Shown: positions 8,504-17,232, counted from the stretch's first letter. The stretch is 64,000 bases of DNA from Herbiconiux sp. SALV-R1 (GCF_013113715.1 NZ_CP053344.1:3906001-3970000); one strand, 5' to 3'. The notes: generated by a model not told the origin, from the sequence alone. Translations and numbers: made by a program.

Positions 8504-9583
8504 ATGACCTGGACGATGCCGGCCGAGTGGGCCCCGCAGGAGCGCATCTGGATGGCGTTCCCGCGCCCCGGCTACACCCTGGGCGACGACCCGGAGTCGG
8601 CCGAGGAGGGCCGCCGGGCCTGGGCCGCCGTGGCCAACGCCGCAGCGGGCTTCGAGCCGGTGACCATGGTGGTCGACCCGAGCTCCCTTGCCGACGCGCG
8701 CCGGCTGCTCTCGGCCGAGATCGAGCTGGTCGAGGCGCCGCTCGACGACTTCTGGATGCGCGACATCGGCCCGAGCTTCGTGCTCGCCGACAACGGCAGG
8801 CTCGGCGCCGTCGACTGGACCTTCAACGGCTGGGGCGCCACCTCGTGGACCACCTGGGACAGGGACTCCCTCATCGGCGAGCGCGTCGGCACCCTCGCCG
8901 GAGCCGAGATCGTCACCTCGGTGCTCGTGAACGAGGGCGGCGGCCTGCACGTCGACGGCGAGGGCACCGTGCTCGTCACCGAGACCGTGCAGCTCGACCC
9001 GTTCCGCAACCCCTACCTCACGAAGGCGCGGGTGGAGGCCGAGCTCCGCCGCACCCTGGGCGCCACCACCGTGGTCTGGCTGCCCCGCGGACTCACCCGC
9101 GACTACCAGGCACCGGGCACCCGCGGCCACGTCGACATGGTCGCCGCCTTCGCCGGCCCCGGCCGGGTGCTGCTGCACTGGCAAGACGACCCCGCGCATC
9201 CCGACTACGGGGTGGTGCGGCAGGTGCGCGCGGTGCTCGAGCAGTCGACGGATGCACGGGGCCGCTCCTTCGAGATCATCGAGCTCCCGGCGCCCACCAC
9301 GCTCCGCGACGCCGAGGGCTTCGTCGACTGGAACTACGCGAACCACCTCGTGGTGAACGGCGGCGTGATCGCCTGCGGCTACGGCGAGCCGGAAGCGGAT
9401 GCGCGGGCGGCGTCGATCCTCGCGGAGGCGTACGGGCGGGAGGTGGTGACCGTCGACGCGCGGCCCATCCTCGAGCGCGGCGGCGGGGTGCACTGCATCA
9501 CGCAGCAGCAGCCCGTGTCGGTTTCTGGGCCGGCATCCGTGTCGGGGCCGGGGTCTTCCCGCGGCGGGCGGGACGTCGCATGA
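8504..9583 (+). CDS. aguA: Agmatine deiminase family protein
   Basis: 359 residues, porphyromonas-type peptidyl-arginine/agmatine deiminase fold. Active-site elements are all present: WMRDIGP with Asp87, NEGGGLHVDG (His149), TRGHVDMVAAF with His209, and GGGVHCITQQQP with the nucleophile Cys331. The family converts agmatine to N-carbamoylputrescine and ammonia. Start ATG 8504 is favoured over the GTG three bases upstream because GAGAGGAG then has good spacing. The C terminus carries a Ser/Pro/Gly tail after the last motif. The stop overlaps the amidase start (ATGA), and expression is probably repressed by the divergent TetR protein. Confidence 0.92.
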   Translation: MTWTMPAEWAPQERIWMAFPRPGYTLGDDPESAEEGRRAWAAVANAAAGFEPVTMVVDPSSLADARRLLSAEIELVEAPLDDFWMRDIGPSFVLADNGRLGAVDWTFNGWGATSWTTWDRDSLIGERVGTLAGAEIVTSVLVNEGGGLHVDGEGTVLVTETVQLDPFRNPYLTKARVEAELRRTLGATTVVWLPRGLTRDYQAPGTRGHVDMVAAFAGPGRVLLHWQDDPAHPDYGVVRQVRAVLEQSTDARGRSFEIIELPAPTTLRDAEGFVDWNYANHLVVNGGVIACGYGEPEADARAASILAEAYGREVVTVDARPILERGGGVHCITQQQPVSVSGPASVSGPGSSRGGRDVA

Positions 9584-11295
9584 GCTTCGACGTCGTGGAG
9601 GCGTCGATCGCCGAGCTGCGGGCGGCGCTCGAGAGCGGCGCGGTGACGAGCGTGGGTCTCGTGGAGGCCTATCGGGCGCGCATCGAGGCCTACGACAGGT
9701 CGGGCATCCGTCTGAACGCGGTGATCGTCGACAACCCCGAGGCCCTCGCCGACGCGCGGGCCTCCGACGCGCGCCGCGCCGCCGGCGCGGTGCTCGGGCC
9801 GCTCGACGGCATCCCCTACACGGCGAAGGACAGCTACCTCGCGAAGGGCCTCACCGCTGCCGCCGGGTCGCCCGCGTTCGAGCACCTCGTCGCTCAGCAC
9901 GACGCCTTCACCATCGAGCGGCTGCGGGCCGGGGGCGCCGTGCTGCTCGGACTCACGAACATGCCCCCCATGGCCAACGGCGGCATGCAGCGTGGGCTCT
10001 ACGGCCGCGCGGAGAGTCCTTACAACGGCGACTACCTCACCGCGGCGTTCGCCTCGGGCTCCTCGAACGGCTCGGGCACCGCCACCGCGGCGAGCTTCGC
10101 CGCGTTCGGGCTCGGCGAGGAGACCTGGTCGTCGGGTCGTGCGCCCGCCTCGAACAACGCGCTGTGCGCCTACACCCCGTCGCGCGGCGTCATCTCGGTG
10201 CGCGGCAACTGGCCGCTCGTGCCCACGATGGACGTCGTGGTGCCGCACACCCGCAGCATGGCCGACCTGCTCGAGGTGCTCGACGTAGTCGTCGCCGACG
10301 ACGAGGAGAGCCGTGGCGACTTCTGGCGGGTGCAGCCGTGGGTTCAGCTGCCGCGTGCCTCGAAGGTGCGGCCGGAGTCGTACCCGGCGCTCCTCGACGA
10401 CCCGCTGCTGCTCGCCGGCCTGCGGCTCGGCGTGCCGCGCATGTACGTGAACGCCGACCCCGAGGCGGGCACGGGGGAGAAGCCGGGGATCGGGGGGCCG
10501 ACGGGGCAGCGCATCCGCACCCGCGCATCCGTCATGGAGCTCTGGGAGGCGGCGCGACGCGACCTCGAGCGGGCAGGGGCCGAGGTGGTGCCGTGCGACT
10601 TCCCCGTGGTGTCGAACTACGAGGGCGACCGCGCCGGCGCGCCCACCGTGTTCACGCGGGGAGTCGTGCCGCCGGAGTTCTTCGAGCGGGAGCTCTGGGA
10701 GCTGTCGATGTGGGCGTGGAACGACTTCCTCGCCGCCAACGGCGACCCGGCCCTCGACCGGCTGGCCGACGTCGACGGGTCGCGCATCTTCCCGCATCCA
10801 CCTGGCGCGCTGCCCGACCGCTACGGCGACTTCGACTTCGATCTCGCGCTCTACGCCGAGCGGGCCCGCCGCGAGGGGATCATGCAGCTCGACGAGATAC
10901 CGGGGCTCGCCGAGGGGTTACTCGGGCTCGAAGAGACCCGGCGGATCGACCTGGAGGACTGGCTTGCAGGGAACGGCTTCGACGCCGTGGTCTTCCCCGC
11001 CGTCGCCGATGTGGGCGCCGCCGACGCCGACGTGAACGAGCTGTCGGCCGAGCGCGCCTGGCAGAACGGGGTGTGGGTCGCGAACGGCAACCTCGTGCCG
11101 CGGCACCTGGGCATCCCGACCGTCACCGTGCCGATGGGCACCATGGCCGACATCGGCATGCCGGTCGGACTCACCTTCGCCGGCGCTGCCTACTCCGACA
11201 CCGCGTTGCTGCGCCTCGCCGCCGCCTTCGAGGCGCTCGCGCCACGGCGCACGGTGCCCCCGCGCACTCCCGCCCTTGGGGGTCGCGCGGGCTGA
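9580..11295 (+). CDS. Amidase-signature family enzyme with atypical signature
   Basis: 571 residues, longer than the common 450-500. The catalytic lysine is Lys83 in GIPYTAKDSY, and the Gly/Ser-rich stretch FASGSSNGSGTA (about 158-169) supplies the cis-serine. The nucleophile block reads GEETWSSGRAPA (179-190) instead of the canonical GTDTGGSIRxPA, so Ser185 is the likely nucleophile but the usual oxyanion-hole glycines are replaced by Trp-Ser. Translationally coupled to agmatine deiminase, it might hydrolyse N-carbamoylputrescine or another amide of that pathway; this role is inference. C-terminal VPMGTMADIGMPVGLTFAG is the normal amidase end. Confidence 0.85.
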   Translation: MSFDVVEASIAELRAALESGAVTSVGLVEAYRARIEAYDRSGIRLNAVIVDNPEALADARASDARRAAGAVLGPLDGIPYTAKDSYLAKGLTAAAGSPAFEHLVAQHDAFTIERLRAGGAVLLGLTNMPPMANGGMQRGLYGRAESPYNGDYLTAAFASGSSNGSGTATAASFAAFGLGEETWSSGRAPASNNALCAYTPSRGVISVRGNWPLVPTMDVVVPHTRSMADLLEVLDVVVADDEESRGDFWRVQPWVQLPRASKVRPESYPALLDDPLLLAGLRLGVPRMYVNADPEAGTGEKPGIGGPTGQRIRTRASVMELWEAARRDLERAGAEVVPCDFPVVSNYEGDRAGAPTVFTRGVVPPEFFERELWELSMWAWNDFLAANGDPALDRLADVDGSRIFPHPPGALPDRYGDFDFDLALYAERARREGIMQLDEIPGLAEGLLGLEETRRIDLEDWLAGNGFDAVVFPAVADVGAADADVNELSAERAWQNGVWVANGNLVPRHLGIPTVTVPMGTMADIGMPVGLTFAGAAYSDTALLRLAAAFEALAPRRTVPPRTPALGGRAG

Positions 11296-11312
11296 GTGCG
11301 AGAATGAGGGCC

Positions 11313-11843
11313 ATGCCCCGTGACCCCGACGAACCCGCAGACGAGGCGTTCCGCATCAGCATGGTCTGCACGGGGAACATCTGCCGCTCGCCCATGGCCG
11401 AGGTGGTGATGCGCGACCTCGTCGATCAGGCCGGTCTCGGCGAGCGCGTCGTGGTGAGTTCGGCCGGCACGGGGGAGTGGCACGTCGGCGAGCACGCCGA
11501 CCCGCGCACGGTCGCCGCCCTGCGGGCACGCGGCTACGACGGGAGCCTGCACCGGGCGCGACAGTTCGACCCGTCGTGGTTCGACCGGCTCGACCTGGTG
11601 GTCGCGCTCGACCGCAGCCACGAGCGGGTGCTGAGGTCGTGGGCGCGCTCCGACGACGACCGGCAGAAGATCCGTCTGCTGCTGAGCTTCGACCCCGAGT
11701 ACGCCGGGCGCTCCGACGTGCCCGACCCGTACTACTCCGACTCCGCGATGTTCGACTCGGTGCTCGCCATGGTGGAGCACTCCTGCCGGGCGCTGTTCCG
11801 GCAGCTCGAGCCCGCGTTCCGGCGGCCGCACCCCGCCCTCTGA
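11313..11843 (+). CDS. Low-molecular-weight protein tyrosine phosphatase
   Basis: 176 residues. The P-loop CTGNICRS gives the C-x5-R nucleophile motif (Cys19 to Arg25) and the general-acid motif DPYYSDS is near residue 135, as in classical LMW-PTPs of the Wzb/PtpA type. It should dephosphorylate phosphotyrosine on cytosolic proteins or, less likely here, arsenate. I chose ATG 11313 rather than 11304 because GAGAAT at 11300-11305 would place transcription start on the 11313 ATG (leaderless). The 3' end of the gene is duplicated immediately downstream (33-bp offset repeat). Confidence 0.9.
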   Translation: MPRDPDEPADEAFRISMVCTGNICRSPMAEVVMRDLVDQAGLGERVVVSSAGTGEWHVGEHADPRTVAALRARGYDGSLHRARQFDPSWFDRLDLVVALDRSHERVLRSWARSDDDRQKIRLLLSFDPEYAGRSDVPDPYYSDSAMFDSVLAMVEHSCRALFRQLEPAFRRPHPAL

Positions 11844-11897
11844 CCACCCGGCCACCGCATCCGCCCAGCCCTCCGACCACCCGGCCACCGCATCCGC
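11835..11897. repeat. 33-bp-offset tandem duplication at the 3' end of the phosphatase gene
   Basis: Bases 11835-11864 recur at 11868-11897 with one change in 30. The first copy contains the TGA stop (11841-11843); in the second copy the same position reads CGA. The rest of the spacer to purB (11898-11960) is pyrimidine-rich and has no other recognisable element. Confidence 0.8.
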
Positions 11898-11960
11898 TCG
11901 GCCACCCGCCCCCAGCCCAAGCCGCACCCCCGCCCCCAGCCCCTCTGCACGGAAGACCTC

Positions 11961-13352
11961 ATGCCCCCTCTGCCTCCCCAGCCCATCAGCCCCCTCGACG
12001 GCCGCTACCGCCCCGCTGTCTCGGAGCTCGGCGAGTTCCTCTCCGAGGCCGGCCTCAACCGCGCCCGCGTGCACGTCGAGATCGACTGGCTGCTCTACCT
12101 CACCGACCACTCGATGTTCGGCTCCGAGCCGCTCGAACCCGAGCTCGCCCGCCGCCTCCGCGCCGTGGTGCAGGAGTTCGGTCAGGCCGACATCGACCAG
12201 ATCGCGACCCTCGAGGCCACCACGCGGCACGACGTCAAGGCCGTCGAGTACTACGTGCGCCGCAAGCTCGCCGACCTCGGGCTCAACCACATCGCCGAGC
12301 TCACCCACTTCGGCTGCACCAGCGAAGACATCAACAACCTCTCCTACGCCCTCACCATCCGCTCGGCGGTGACGGATGTCTGGCTGCCCGCCTTCACCGC
12401 GGTGATCGAGGAGCTCAGGCGGCAGGCTGTGGAGTACCGCGACGTGCCCATGCTCGCCCACACGCACGGCCAGCCCGCCACCCCCACCACCATGGGCAAG
12501 GAGCTCGCCGTCACGGTGCACCGGCTCGAACGGGTGAAGGCGCAGATCGAGGGCACCGAGTACCTCGGCAAGTTCTCGGGAGCGACCGGCACCTTCGCGG
12601 CCGACCTGGTCGCCGACCCCACCGCCGACTGGCAGGCCGTCTCGCGCGGCTTCGTCACCTCGCTCGGCCTCGAGTGGAACCCGCTCACCACCCAGATCGA
12701 GTCGCACGACTGGCAGGCCGAGCTGTACGCGCGTATCAGCCACGCCAACCGCATCCTGCACAACCTCTGCACGGATGTGTGGACGTACATCTCGATGGGG
12801 TACTTCGCGCAGATCCCGGTGGCGGGTGCCACGGGCTCGTCGACCATGCCGCACAAGGTGAACCCCATCCGCTTCGAGAACGCCGAGGCGAACCTCGAGC
12901 TCTCGAGCGCACTGCTCGACTCCCTCGCGGCGACGCTCGTCACCTCGCGGCTGCAGCGCGACCTCACCGACTCCACCACGCAGCGGAACGTCGGCGTCGC
13001 CCTCGGCCACTCGCTGCTCGCCCTCGACAACATCAAGGGCGGGCTCGGGCAGATCTCCCTCGCCGCCGACGTGCTCGCGCGCGACCTCGACGCGAACTGG
13101 GAGGTGCTCGGCGAGGCGATCCAGACCGTGGTGCGGGCCGAGGTGACGGCGGGGCGCTCGTCGATCGCCGATCCGTACGCCCTGCTCAAGGAGCTCACCC
13201 GCGGGCGCCGCATCGGGCAGGCCGAGCTGGTGGAGTTCGTGCGCGGCCTCGACATCGGTGACGAGGCGAAGGAGCGGCTCGTGGCGCTCACCCCGGCCGG
13301 TTACACCGGGCTGGCGTCGGAGCTCGTCGACCACATCCTGCCGCAGCAGTAG
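11961..13352 (+). CDS. purB: Adenylosuccinate lyase
   Basis: 463 residues, full length for the PurB/aspartase superfamily. It performs two purine steps: SAICAR to AICAR plus fumarate, and adenylosuccinate to AMP plus fumarate. Visible motifs: SPLDGRYRP at the N terminus, FGCTSEDINNLSYAL, AHTHGQPATPTTMGKE (conserved histidine), and the fumarate-lyase signature GSSTMPHKVNPIRFEN with the catalytic serine. The start is the ATG at 11961 after GGAAGAC. This long class with N-terminal PISPLDGRY resembles the E. coli-type PurB. It stands alone between the phosphatase and convergent membrane-protein genes. Confidence 0.96.
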   Translation: MPPLPPQPISPLDGRYRPAVSELGEFLSEAGLNRARVHVEIDWLLYLTDHSMFGSEPLEPELARRLRAVVQEFGQADIDQIATLEATTRHDVKAVEYYVRRKLADLGLNHIAELTHFGCTSEDINNLSYALTIRSAVTDVWLPAFTAVIEELRRQAVEYRDVPMLAHTHGQPATPTTMGKELAVTVHRLERVKAQIEGTEYLGKFSGATGTFAADLVADPTADWQAVSRGFVTSLGLEWNPLTTQIESHDWQAELYARISHANRILHNLCTDVWTYISMGYFAQIPVAGATGSSTMPHKVNPIRFENAEANLELSSALLDSLAATLVTSRLQRDLTDSTTQRNVGVALGHSLLALDNIKGGLGQISLAADVLARDLDANWEVLGEAIQTVVRAEVTAGRSSIADPYALLKELTRGRRIGQAELVEFVRGLDIGDEAKERLVALTPAGYTGLASELVDHILPQQ

Positions 13353-13423
13353 CGCGCGGCCGGGTCTGTGCCGGCTGCCGCGCTGGCGGCCTGTCGGCCC
13401 ACCGGTCTCCCGACCTACCGGCC

Positions 13424-13696
13424 TCAGTGCCCGGAGGGGCGTGTGTCCTCTCCGGGTGCCGACCCGGTGCCGTCGTCGTCGATCTCGTGCTGCTCGATCT
13501 CGTTCGGCTTGATCGACAGCGAGAACATCGCCATCACCACGAGCACGACGATGAACGCGATGCCGAAGAAGATGAGCGACAGCACGATCTCGCGCGTCGA
13601 CAGCAGCACCGTCAGCCCCACGAACAGGGCGAGGATGCCGGAGAGCACGAGCAGTTCGACGGGCTTCAGCCGGTCGCGCCTCGAGGGTTGGTTCAC
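13424..13696 (-). CDS. Small two-helix membrane protein, unknown function
   Basis: 90 residues from a GTG at 13694-13696. A basic N terminus (NQPSRRDRLKP) is followed by two hydrophobic helices (VELLVLSGILALFVGLTVLL and IVLSLIFFGIAFIVVLVVMA) and a polar acidic tail ending GEDTRPSGH. The GTG overlaps the stop of the upstream DUF308-like gene by 4 bases, and GGAAAGG precedes it, which supports this start rather than a much longer frame. I do not recognise the family; such proteins are common companions in Microbacteriaceae genomes. Confidence 0.75.
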   Translation of the reverse strand: MNQPSRRDRLKPVELLVLSGILALFVGLTVLLSTREIVLSLIFFGIAFIVVLVVMAMFSLSIKPNEIEQHEIDDDGTGSAPGEDTRPSGH

Positions 13697-14289
13697 GATG
13701 CCTTTCCGCCCCGAGGGGGCTGCCCGGTGGTCGCGGCGGGCACCGCCTGGACTCCCCAGCGCAGCGAGAGGCCGGCGATGACGAGGAACAGCCCGACGAT
13801 CGCGGCGTAAGCGCCCAGCATCCCGACCGCGAAGACGGGGTCGGTGGGGAAGAAGATCAGCACGAGCGCGAACACGACGGTGAGCGCGCCCACGATCGCC
13901 CAGTCGCGGCCCGCGGGGTTCTTGGTGCTGCGGAGACCGGCGTAGAGCTCGAGGAAGCCGCCGATGGCGGAGTTCATGGTCGCGCAGAACAGGAAGAAGC
14001 CGAGCCCGCCCGTGCTGAACGCCAGTGCGAGCGCGCCGAACACGACACCCGAGATGCCGTGCACCAGGAAGACGACCCGGATGCTGCGCTCGGCCACCGT
14101 ACGCCACGACAGCACCGCGACCAGAAGGCCCGAGACGATCGCGAACACGCCGTAGGCGAGGAGGCCCACCTGGGCGGAGTGGTTCGAGACGAAGGTGATG
14201 ACTAGAGCGGTGACGACGAACGGGATCGCCCTGGCCACGGGAACGCCCCAGTAGGGCGACCGCGGAAGAGTTCGGGGTGCGTCGGTCAC
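13693..14289 (-). CDS. HdeD/DUF308-like membrane protein
   Basis: 198 residues with about six hydrophobic segments in paired arrangement (for example VARAIPFVVTALVITFVSNH, LLAYGVFAIVSGLLVAVLSW, VVFLVHGISGVVFGALALAF, FLFCATMNSAIGGFLELYAG, VGALTVVFALVLIFFP and the last near 160-178). The repeated GxxAIxxGxxxxxxA pattern resembles the HdeD acid-resistance/DUF308 family, whose molecular role is unclear. It is the first gene of a two-gene unit with the following 90-residue membrane protein. Confidence 0.7.
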   Translation of the reverse strand: MTDAPRTLPRSPYWGVPVARAIPFVVTALVITFVSNHSAQVGLLAYGVFAIVSGLLVAVLSWRTVAERSIRVVFLVHGISGVVFGALALAFSTGGLGFFLFCATMNSAIGGFLELYAGLRSTKNPAGRDWAIVGALTVVFALVLIFFPTDPVFAVGMLGAYAAIVGLFLVIAGLSLRWGVQAVPAATTGQPPRGGKAS

Positions 14290-14304
14290 GCGGAAAGCCT
14301 CGAT

Positions 14305-16437
14305 TCAGCTAGCTCGTACCCCCAGTTTATTGTGCTCAGCCTGGGAGCCTCTCCCGACCGCGTCCTCCGACGCCCGGCGCGCGGGGCGCGACGGCCACCA
14401 GAAGCGGTCGCCGGTGAGGAACACCAGCGCCGGCACCAGCACCGTGCGCACCACCAGGGTGTCGAGCAGCACGCCGATGCACACGATCACCCCGATCTGC
14501 GTGAGCGCCACCACGGGCAGCACGCCGAGCACCGCGAACACCGCCGCGAGCAGGATGCCGGCGCTCGTGATGACCCCGCCGGTCGAGCTCAGCGCGCGCA
14601 CCATGCCCTCTCGGGTGCCGTGCACCCCCGCCTCCTCGCGCGCTCTCGTGGTGAGGAAGATGTTGTAGTCGACGCCGAGCGCGACGAGGAAGAGGAAGGC
14701 GAACAACACGACGTTGGAGTCGAACGCGGGGAAGCCCATCAGGTTCTGGAAGATGAGGTTCGAGGCGCCGAGGCTGGCGAAGAAGGTCGCCAGTACGCTC
14801 GCGATGAGGAGCACGGGCGCCACGAGCGAGCGCAGCAGCAGGGCGAGGATGACGAACACGATCGCCAGGATGAGCGGGATGATGAGCGCCTGGTCGGCGG
14901 CCGCCGCGGTGTTCTCGTCGAGGGCTGTGGCATCGCTGCCGCCGACGAGGCTCTGCGAGACGTCACCCGGCGCATCCGTCAATGCCGTGCGCAGGGCTTC
15001 GATGGTGGCGAAGGCCGCGTCGCTCTGCGGCTCCGCCGCGAGGGTCACGTCGAGGCGCGTGTAGCCCTCCGCGCTCTCGCCAGCACGCACCGCCTCGACG
15101 CCGTCGACGCCCTCGGCGACGCTCGTCGCGTCGGTGACCGCGTCATCCGGGGTCAGCACGATGGTCTGGCCGGTGAGGCCCGCCGAGAACGAGTCGTCGA
15201 TGACGCGCTGGGCCACCACCGACTCGGGGTCGCCGACGAACTGGTCGACCTGGGAGAGGCCGATCCGCACCCCGAAGAGCCCGAGCGCGAGGGCGCCGAT
15301 GCCGAGGGTCGCCACGATCGCCACCGCGGCGGGGCGGCGGCGCACGCCGCGGCCGAGCCTGGTCCAGAGCGTGGGCTTCTGGGCGGCGTGGTGGTGGTCG
15401 CCCGTGGCGTGCACGCGGGGTACGAACGGCCAGAACAGGCCGCGACCGCAGATGACGAGCGCGGCGGGAAGCACGATGAGAGCGAACAGCACGGCGATGG
15501 CGATGCCGATGGCGCACGCGATGCCGAGGGCGCGGTTGCCGGCCAGCTCGGCGAAGACGAGGGTGAGCAGGCTCAGCGCGACGGTGCCGCCACTGGCGGC
15601 GATGGCGGGCCCGGCGCTCGTGACCGCCGTGAGCATGGCGCGGTGGCGGTCGTTCTCGCGGGTGAGCTCCTCGCGGTAGCGGGCGACGAGCAGCAGGGCG
15701 TAGTTGGTTCCCGCGCCGAAGACGAGCACGGAGAGGATGCCCCCGATGGAAGCGTCGATCGTGACGCCCAGCGGGTCGGCGAGGGCGGTCACCACGACGC
15801 GGGCGAGGCCGTCGGCGGTGCCGACGACGGCGAGCGGCACGATCCAGAGCAGCGGGCTGCGGTAGGTGACGATGAGGAGCACCGCGACCACGATCACGGT
15901 CACGAGCAGGAGGCGGAAGTCGGCGCCGGCGAAGGCGTTGCTGATGTCGGCTTGGAAGCCGAGCGGTCCGGTGAGCAGGGCTGACACGCCGTCGGGGAGG
16001 CCCTCCGACGCGGTGCTGCGCAGGTTCTCGGCGGTTCCCTCGAGGTCGTCTTCCGCGGTGGCGGAGTCGAGCGGCACGACGACGATCGCGGCATCGCCGT
16101 CGTCGCTGAATTGCGGCACGACGGCCTGGGGGGCGATCGAGTCGTCGGCGAGCGCGGTCGCCGACGCGGTGACGGCCTCGCGGTCGGCGTCGCCCAGCGC
16201 CGCGCCGTCGTCACGGCTGTAGACGACGATCGCGGCCGTGCTGTCGGCGCTCGGGAACTCCTCGAGCAGCGCGGAGACCTTCGCGGCGTCGCTGGAATCA
16301 GGAAGGCCCGAGGCCGGGAAGCTCTCGCTCGACCCCTTCGGCAGCAGGCCGAACAGCAGCGCCACGGCGGCGGCCGCCAGACCGAGAACCAGCCATGCCG
16401 TGCCCTTGCCGCTCACGAACCGTGCGACAGCGCGCAT
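14305..16437 (-). CDS. MMPL family RND-type exporter
   Basis: 710 residues. Two repeats, each with one membrane helix, a large extracytoplasmic loop and five clustered helices. The first helix is GTAWLVLGLAAAAVALLFGL; repeat 1 helices carry VVTALADPLGVTIDASIGGILSVLVFGAGTNYALLL in pieces (the GxxxDYxLL-like site is GAGTNYALLLVARYRE), and repeat 2 has ALGVDYNIFLTTRAREE. These are the proton-relay motifs of MmpL/YdfJ lipid or drug exporters. I prefer the ATG at 16437, preceded by GAGGGAGAAG, to one 51 bases upstream. It is divergent from a MarR regulator with a palindrome between, so drug- or lipid-responsive control is likely. Confidence 0.9.
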   Translation of the reverse strand: MRAVARFVSGKGTAWLVLGLAAAAVALLFGLLPKGSSESFPASGLPDSSDAAKVSALLEEFPSADSTAAIVVYSRDDGAALGDADREAVTASATALADDSIAPQAVVPQFSDDGDAAIVVVPLDSATAEDDLEGTAENLRSTASEGLPDGVSALLTGPLGFQADISNAFAGADFRLLLVTVIVVAVLLIVTYRSPLLWIVPLAVVGTADGLARVVVTALADPLGVTIDASIGGILSVLVFGAGTNYALLLVARYREELTRENDRHRAMLTAVTSAGPAIAASGGTVALSLLTLVFAELAGNRALGIACAIGIAIAVLFALIVLPAALVICGRGLFWPFVPRVHATGDHHHAAQKPTLWTRLGRGVRRRPAAVAIVATLGIGALALGLFGVRIGLSQVDQFVGDPESVVAQRVIDDSFSAGLTGQTIVLTPDDAVTDATSVAEGVDGVEAVRAGESAEGYTRLDVTLAAEPQSDAAFATIEALRTALTDAPGDVSQSLVGGSDATALDENTAAAADQALIIPLILAIVFVILALLLRSLVAPVLLIASVLATFFASLGASNLIFQNLMGFPAFDSNVVLFAFLFLVALGVDYNIFLTTRAREEAGVHGTREGMVRALSSTGGVITSAGILLAAVFAVLGVLPVVALTQIGVIVCIGVLLDTLVVRTVLVPALVFLTGDRFWWPSRPARRASEDAVGRGSQAEHNKLGVRAS

Positions 16438-16481
16438 CCGTCTTCTCCCTCGTCCGGTGTCTTTTCCATCGACTTGCCAGA

Positions 16482-16500
16482 TAACCAAGTAACTTAGCTA
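16482..16500. promoter_or_regulatory. Candidate MarR operator between the MMPL exporter and marR
   Basis: Imperfect palindrome TAACCAAGT-A-ACTTAGCTA, 7 of 9 paired positions matching, in the 77-base divergent spacer. It overlaps a TATCTA hexamer (16499-16504) that could be the -10 of marR. Size and centre spacing fit MarR-family sites. Confidence 0.55.
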
Positions 16501-16514
16501 TCTAGTGGATTAGC

Positions 16515-17078
16515 ATGGCACCCGTGGATGTCGACCGCAAACCGGGAACGGAGCGCCCGGCCGCCGAACCGGGCGGCGCCTTCGCCGACCCGGAGGAGCA
16601 GGGCGCACCCTGGTCGCGAGACGAGCTGGAGTCGGCCGGCATCTCGGAGCGCGACCCGATCATCACCGCCCTGCGCGACATCGACACGCACTCGCGGGCC
16701 TTCGAGCGCCGCCTGGCGTCGACCCTGACGGTCAACCAGACCGACCTCACGGCGATGCAGCACCTCATCTCGAGCGGCCCGCTCACCCCGAGCGACCTCG
16801 CCGCGCGCCTCGGCGTCACCACCGCGGCGTCGACCCTCGTCGTCGACCGCCTCGTCGCCCTCGGCCACGCCGAGCGTCACCCGCACGAGCACGACCGCCG
16901 CAAGATCGTCGTCATCCCGGCCCGCAGCTCGGTGCTGCGCGCCATCGACGAGCTCCGCCCCGTCATCGACGGCCTCAGCGACCTCGTCGCCGACCTCACC
17001 CCCGAGGAGCACACCGTCGTCGAACGCTTCCTCCGCGGCGTCGACACCATCTACCGCGACGCCGCCTCCGCCGACTGA
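16515..17078 (+). CDS. MarR family transcriptional regulator
   Basis: 187 residues; the first 45 are an acidic/Pro-rich extension not present in typical MarR proteins, then a winged-helix core: RAFERRLASTLTVNQTDLTAMQHL, LTPSDLAARLGVTTAASTLVVDRLVALGHAERHPH (HTH and recognition helix), and the wing EHDRRKIVVIPA with the conserved DxR. The C-terminal dimer helix runs to the end. It probably represses the divergent MMPL exporter. No Shine-Dalgarno precedes the ATG; a promoter at 16499-16504 would leave a leader of only a few bases. Confidence 0.9.
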   Translation: MAPVDVDRKPGTERPAAEPGGAFADPEEQGAPWSRDELESAGISERDPIITALRDIDTHSRAFERRLASTLTVNQTDLTAMQHLISSGPLTPSDLAARLGVTTAASTLVVDRLVALGHAERHPHEHDRRKIVVIPARSSVLRAIDELRPVIDGLSDLVADLTPEEHTVVERFLRGVDTIYRDAASAD

Positions 17079-17100
17079 CCGCGGCGCTCCGCGCCCCGGG

Positions 17101-17232
17101 TCAGTCCCGGTAGTCGGCCGAGATCATCCAGCGGTCTCGCACGCGGAACGTGGGCAGCGTCTGGCGCTTCGCTCGATTCCCAGCGACGGTCCCTCGCATC
17201 CCCACCTCACGCGCCCACGCAGCGAGCGTCAC
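17101..17232 (-). CDS. Small helix-turn-helix protein (43 residues)
   Basis: From a GTG at 17230-17232 after GGAAGG, the frame reads MTLAAWAREVGM, a turn with GTVAGNRAKRQTLPTFRV and ends RDRWMISADYRD. The pattern LAAWAREVG...RAKRQTLPTFRVRDRWMI resembles excisionase/MerR-like HTH_17 domains in which the recognition helix is followed by a beta-hairpin. It lies directly downstream of the broken fic gene on the same strand and ends 22 bases from the convergent marR end. It may be a complete small regulator or a fragment of a larger one. Confidence 0.55.
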   Translation of the reverse strand: MTLAAWAREVGMRGTVAGNRAKRQTLPTFRVRDRWMISADYRD

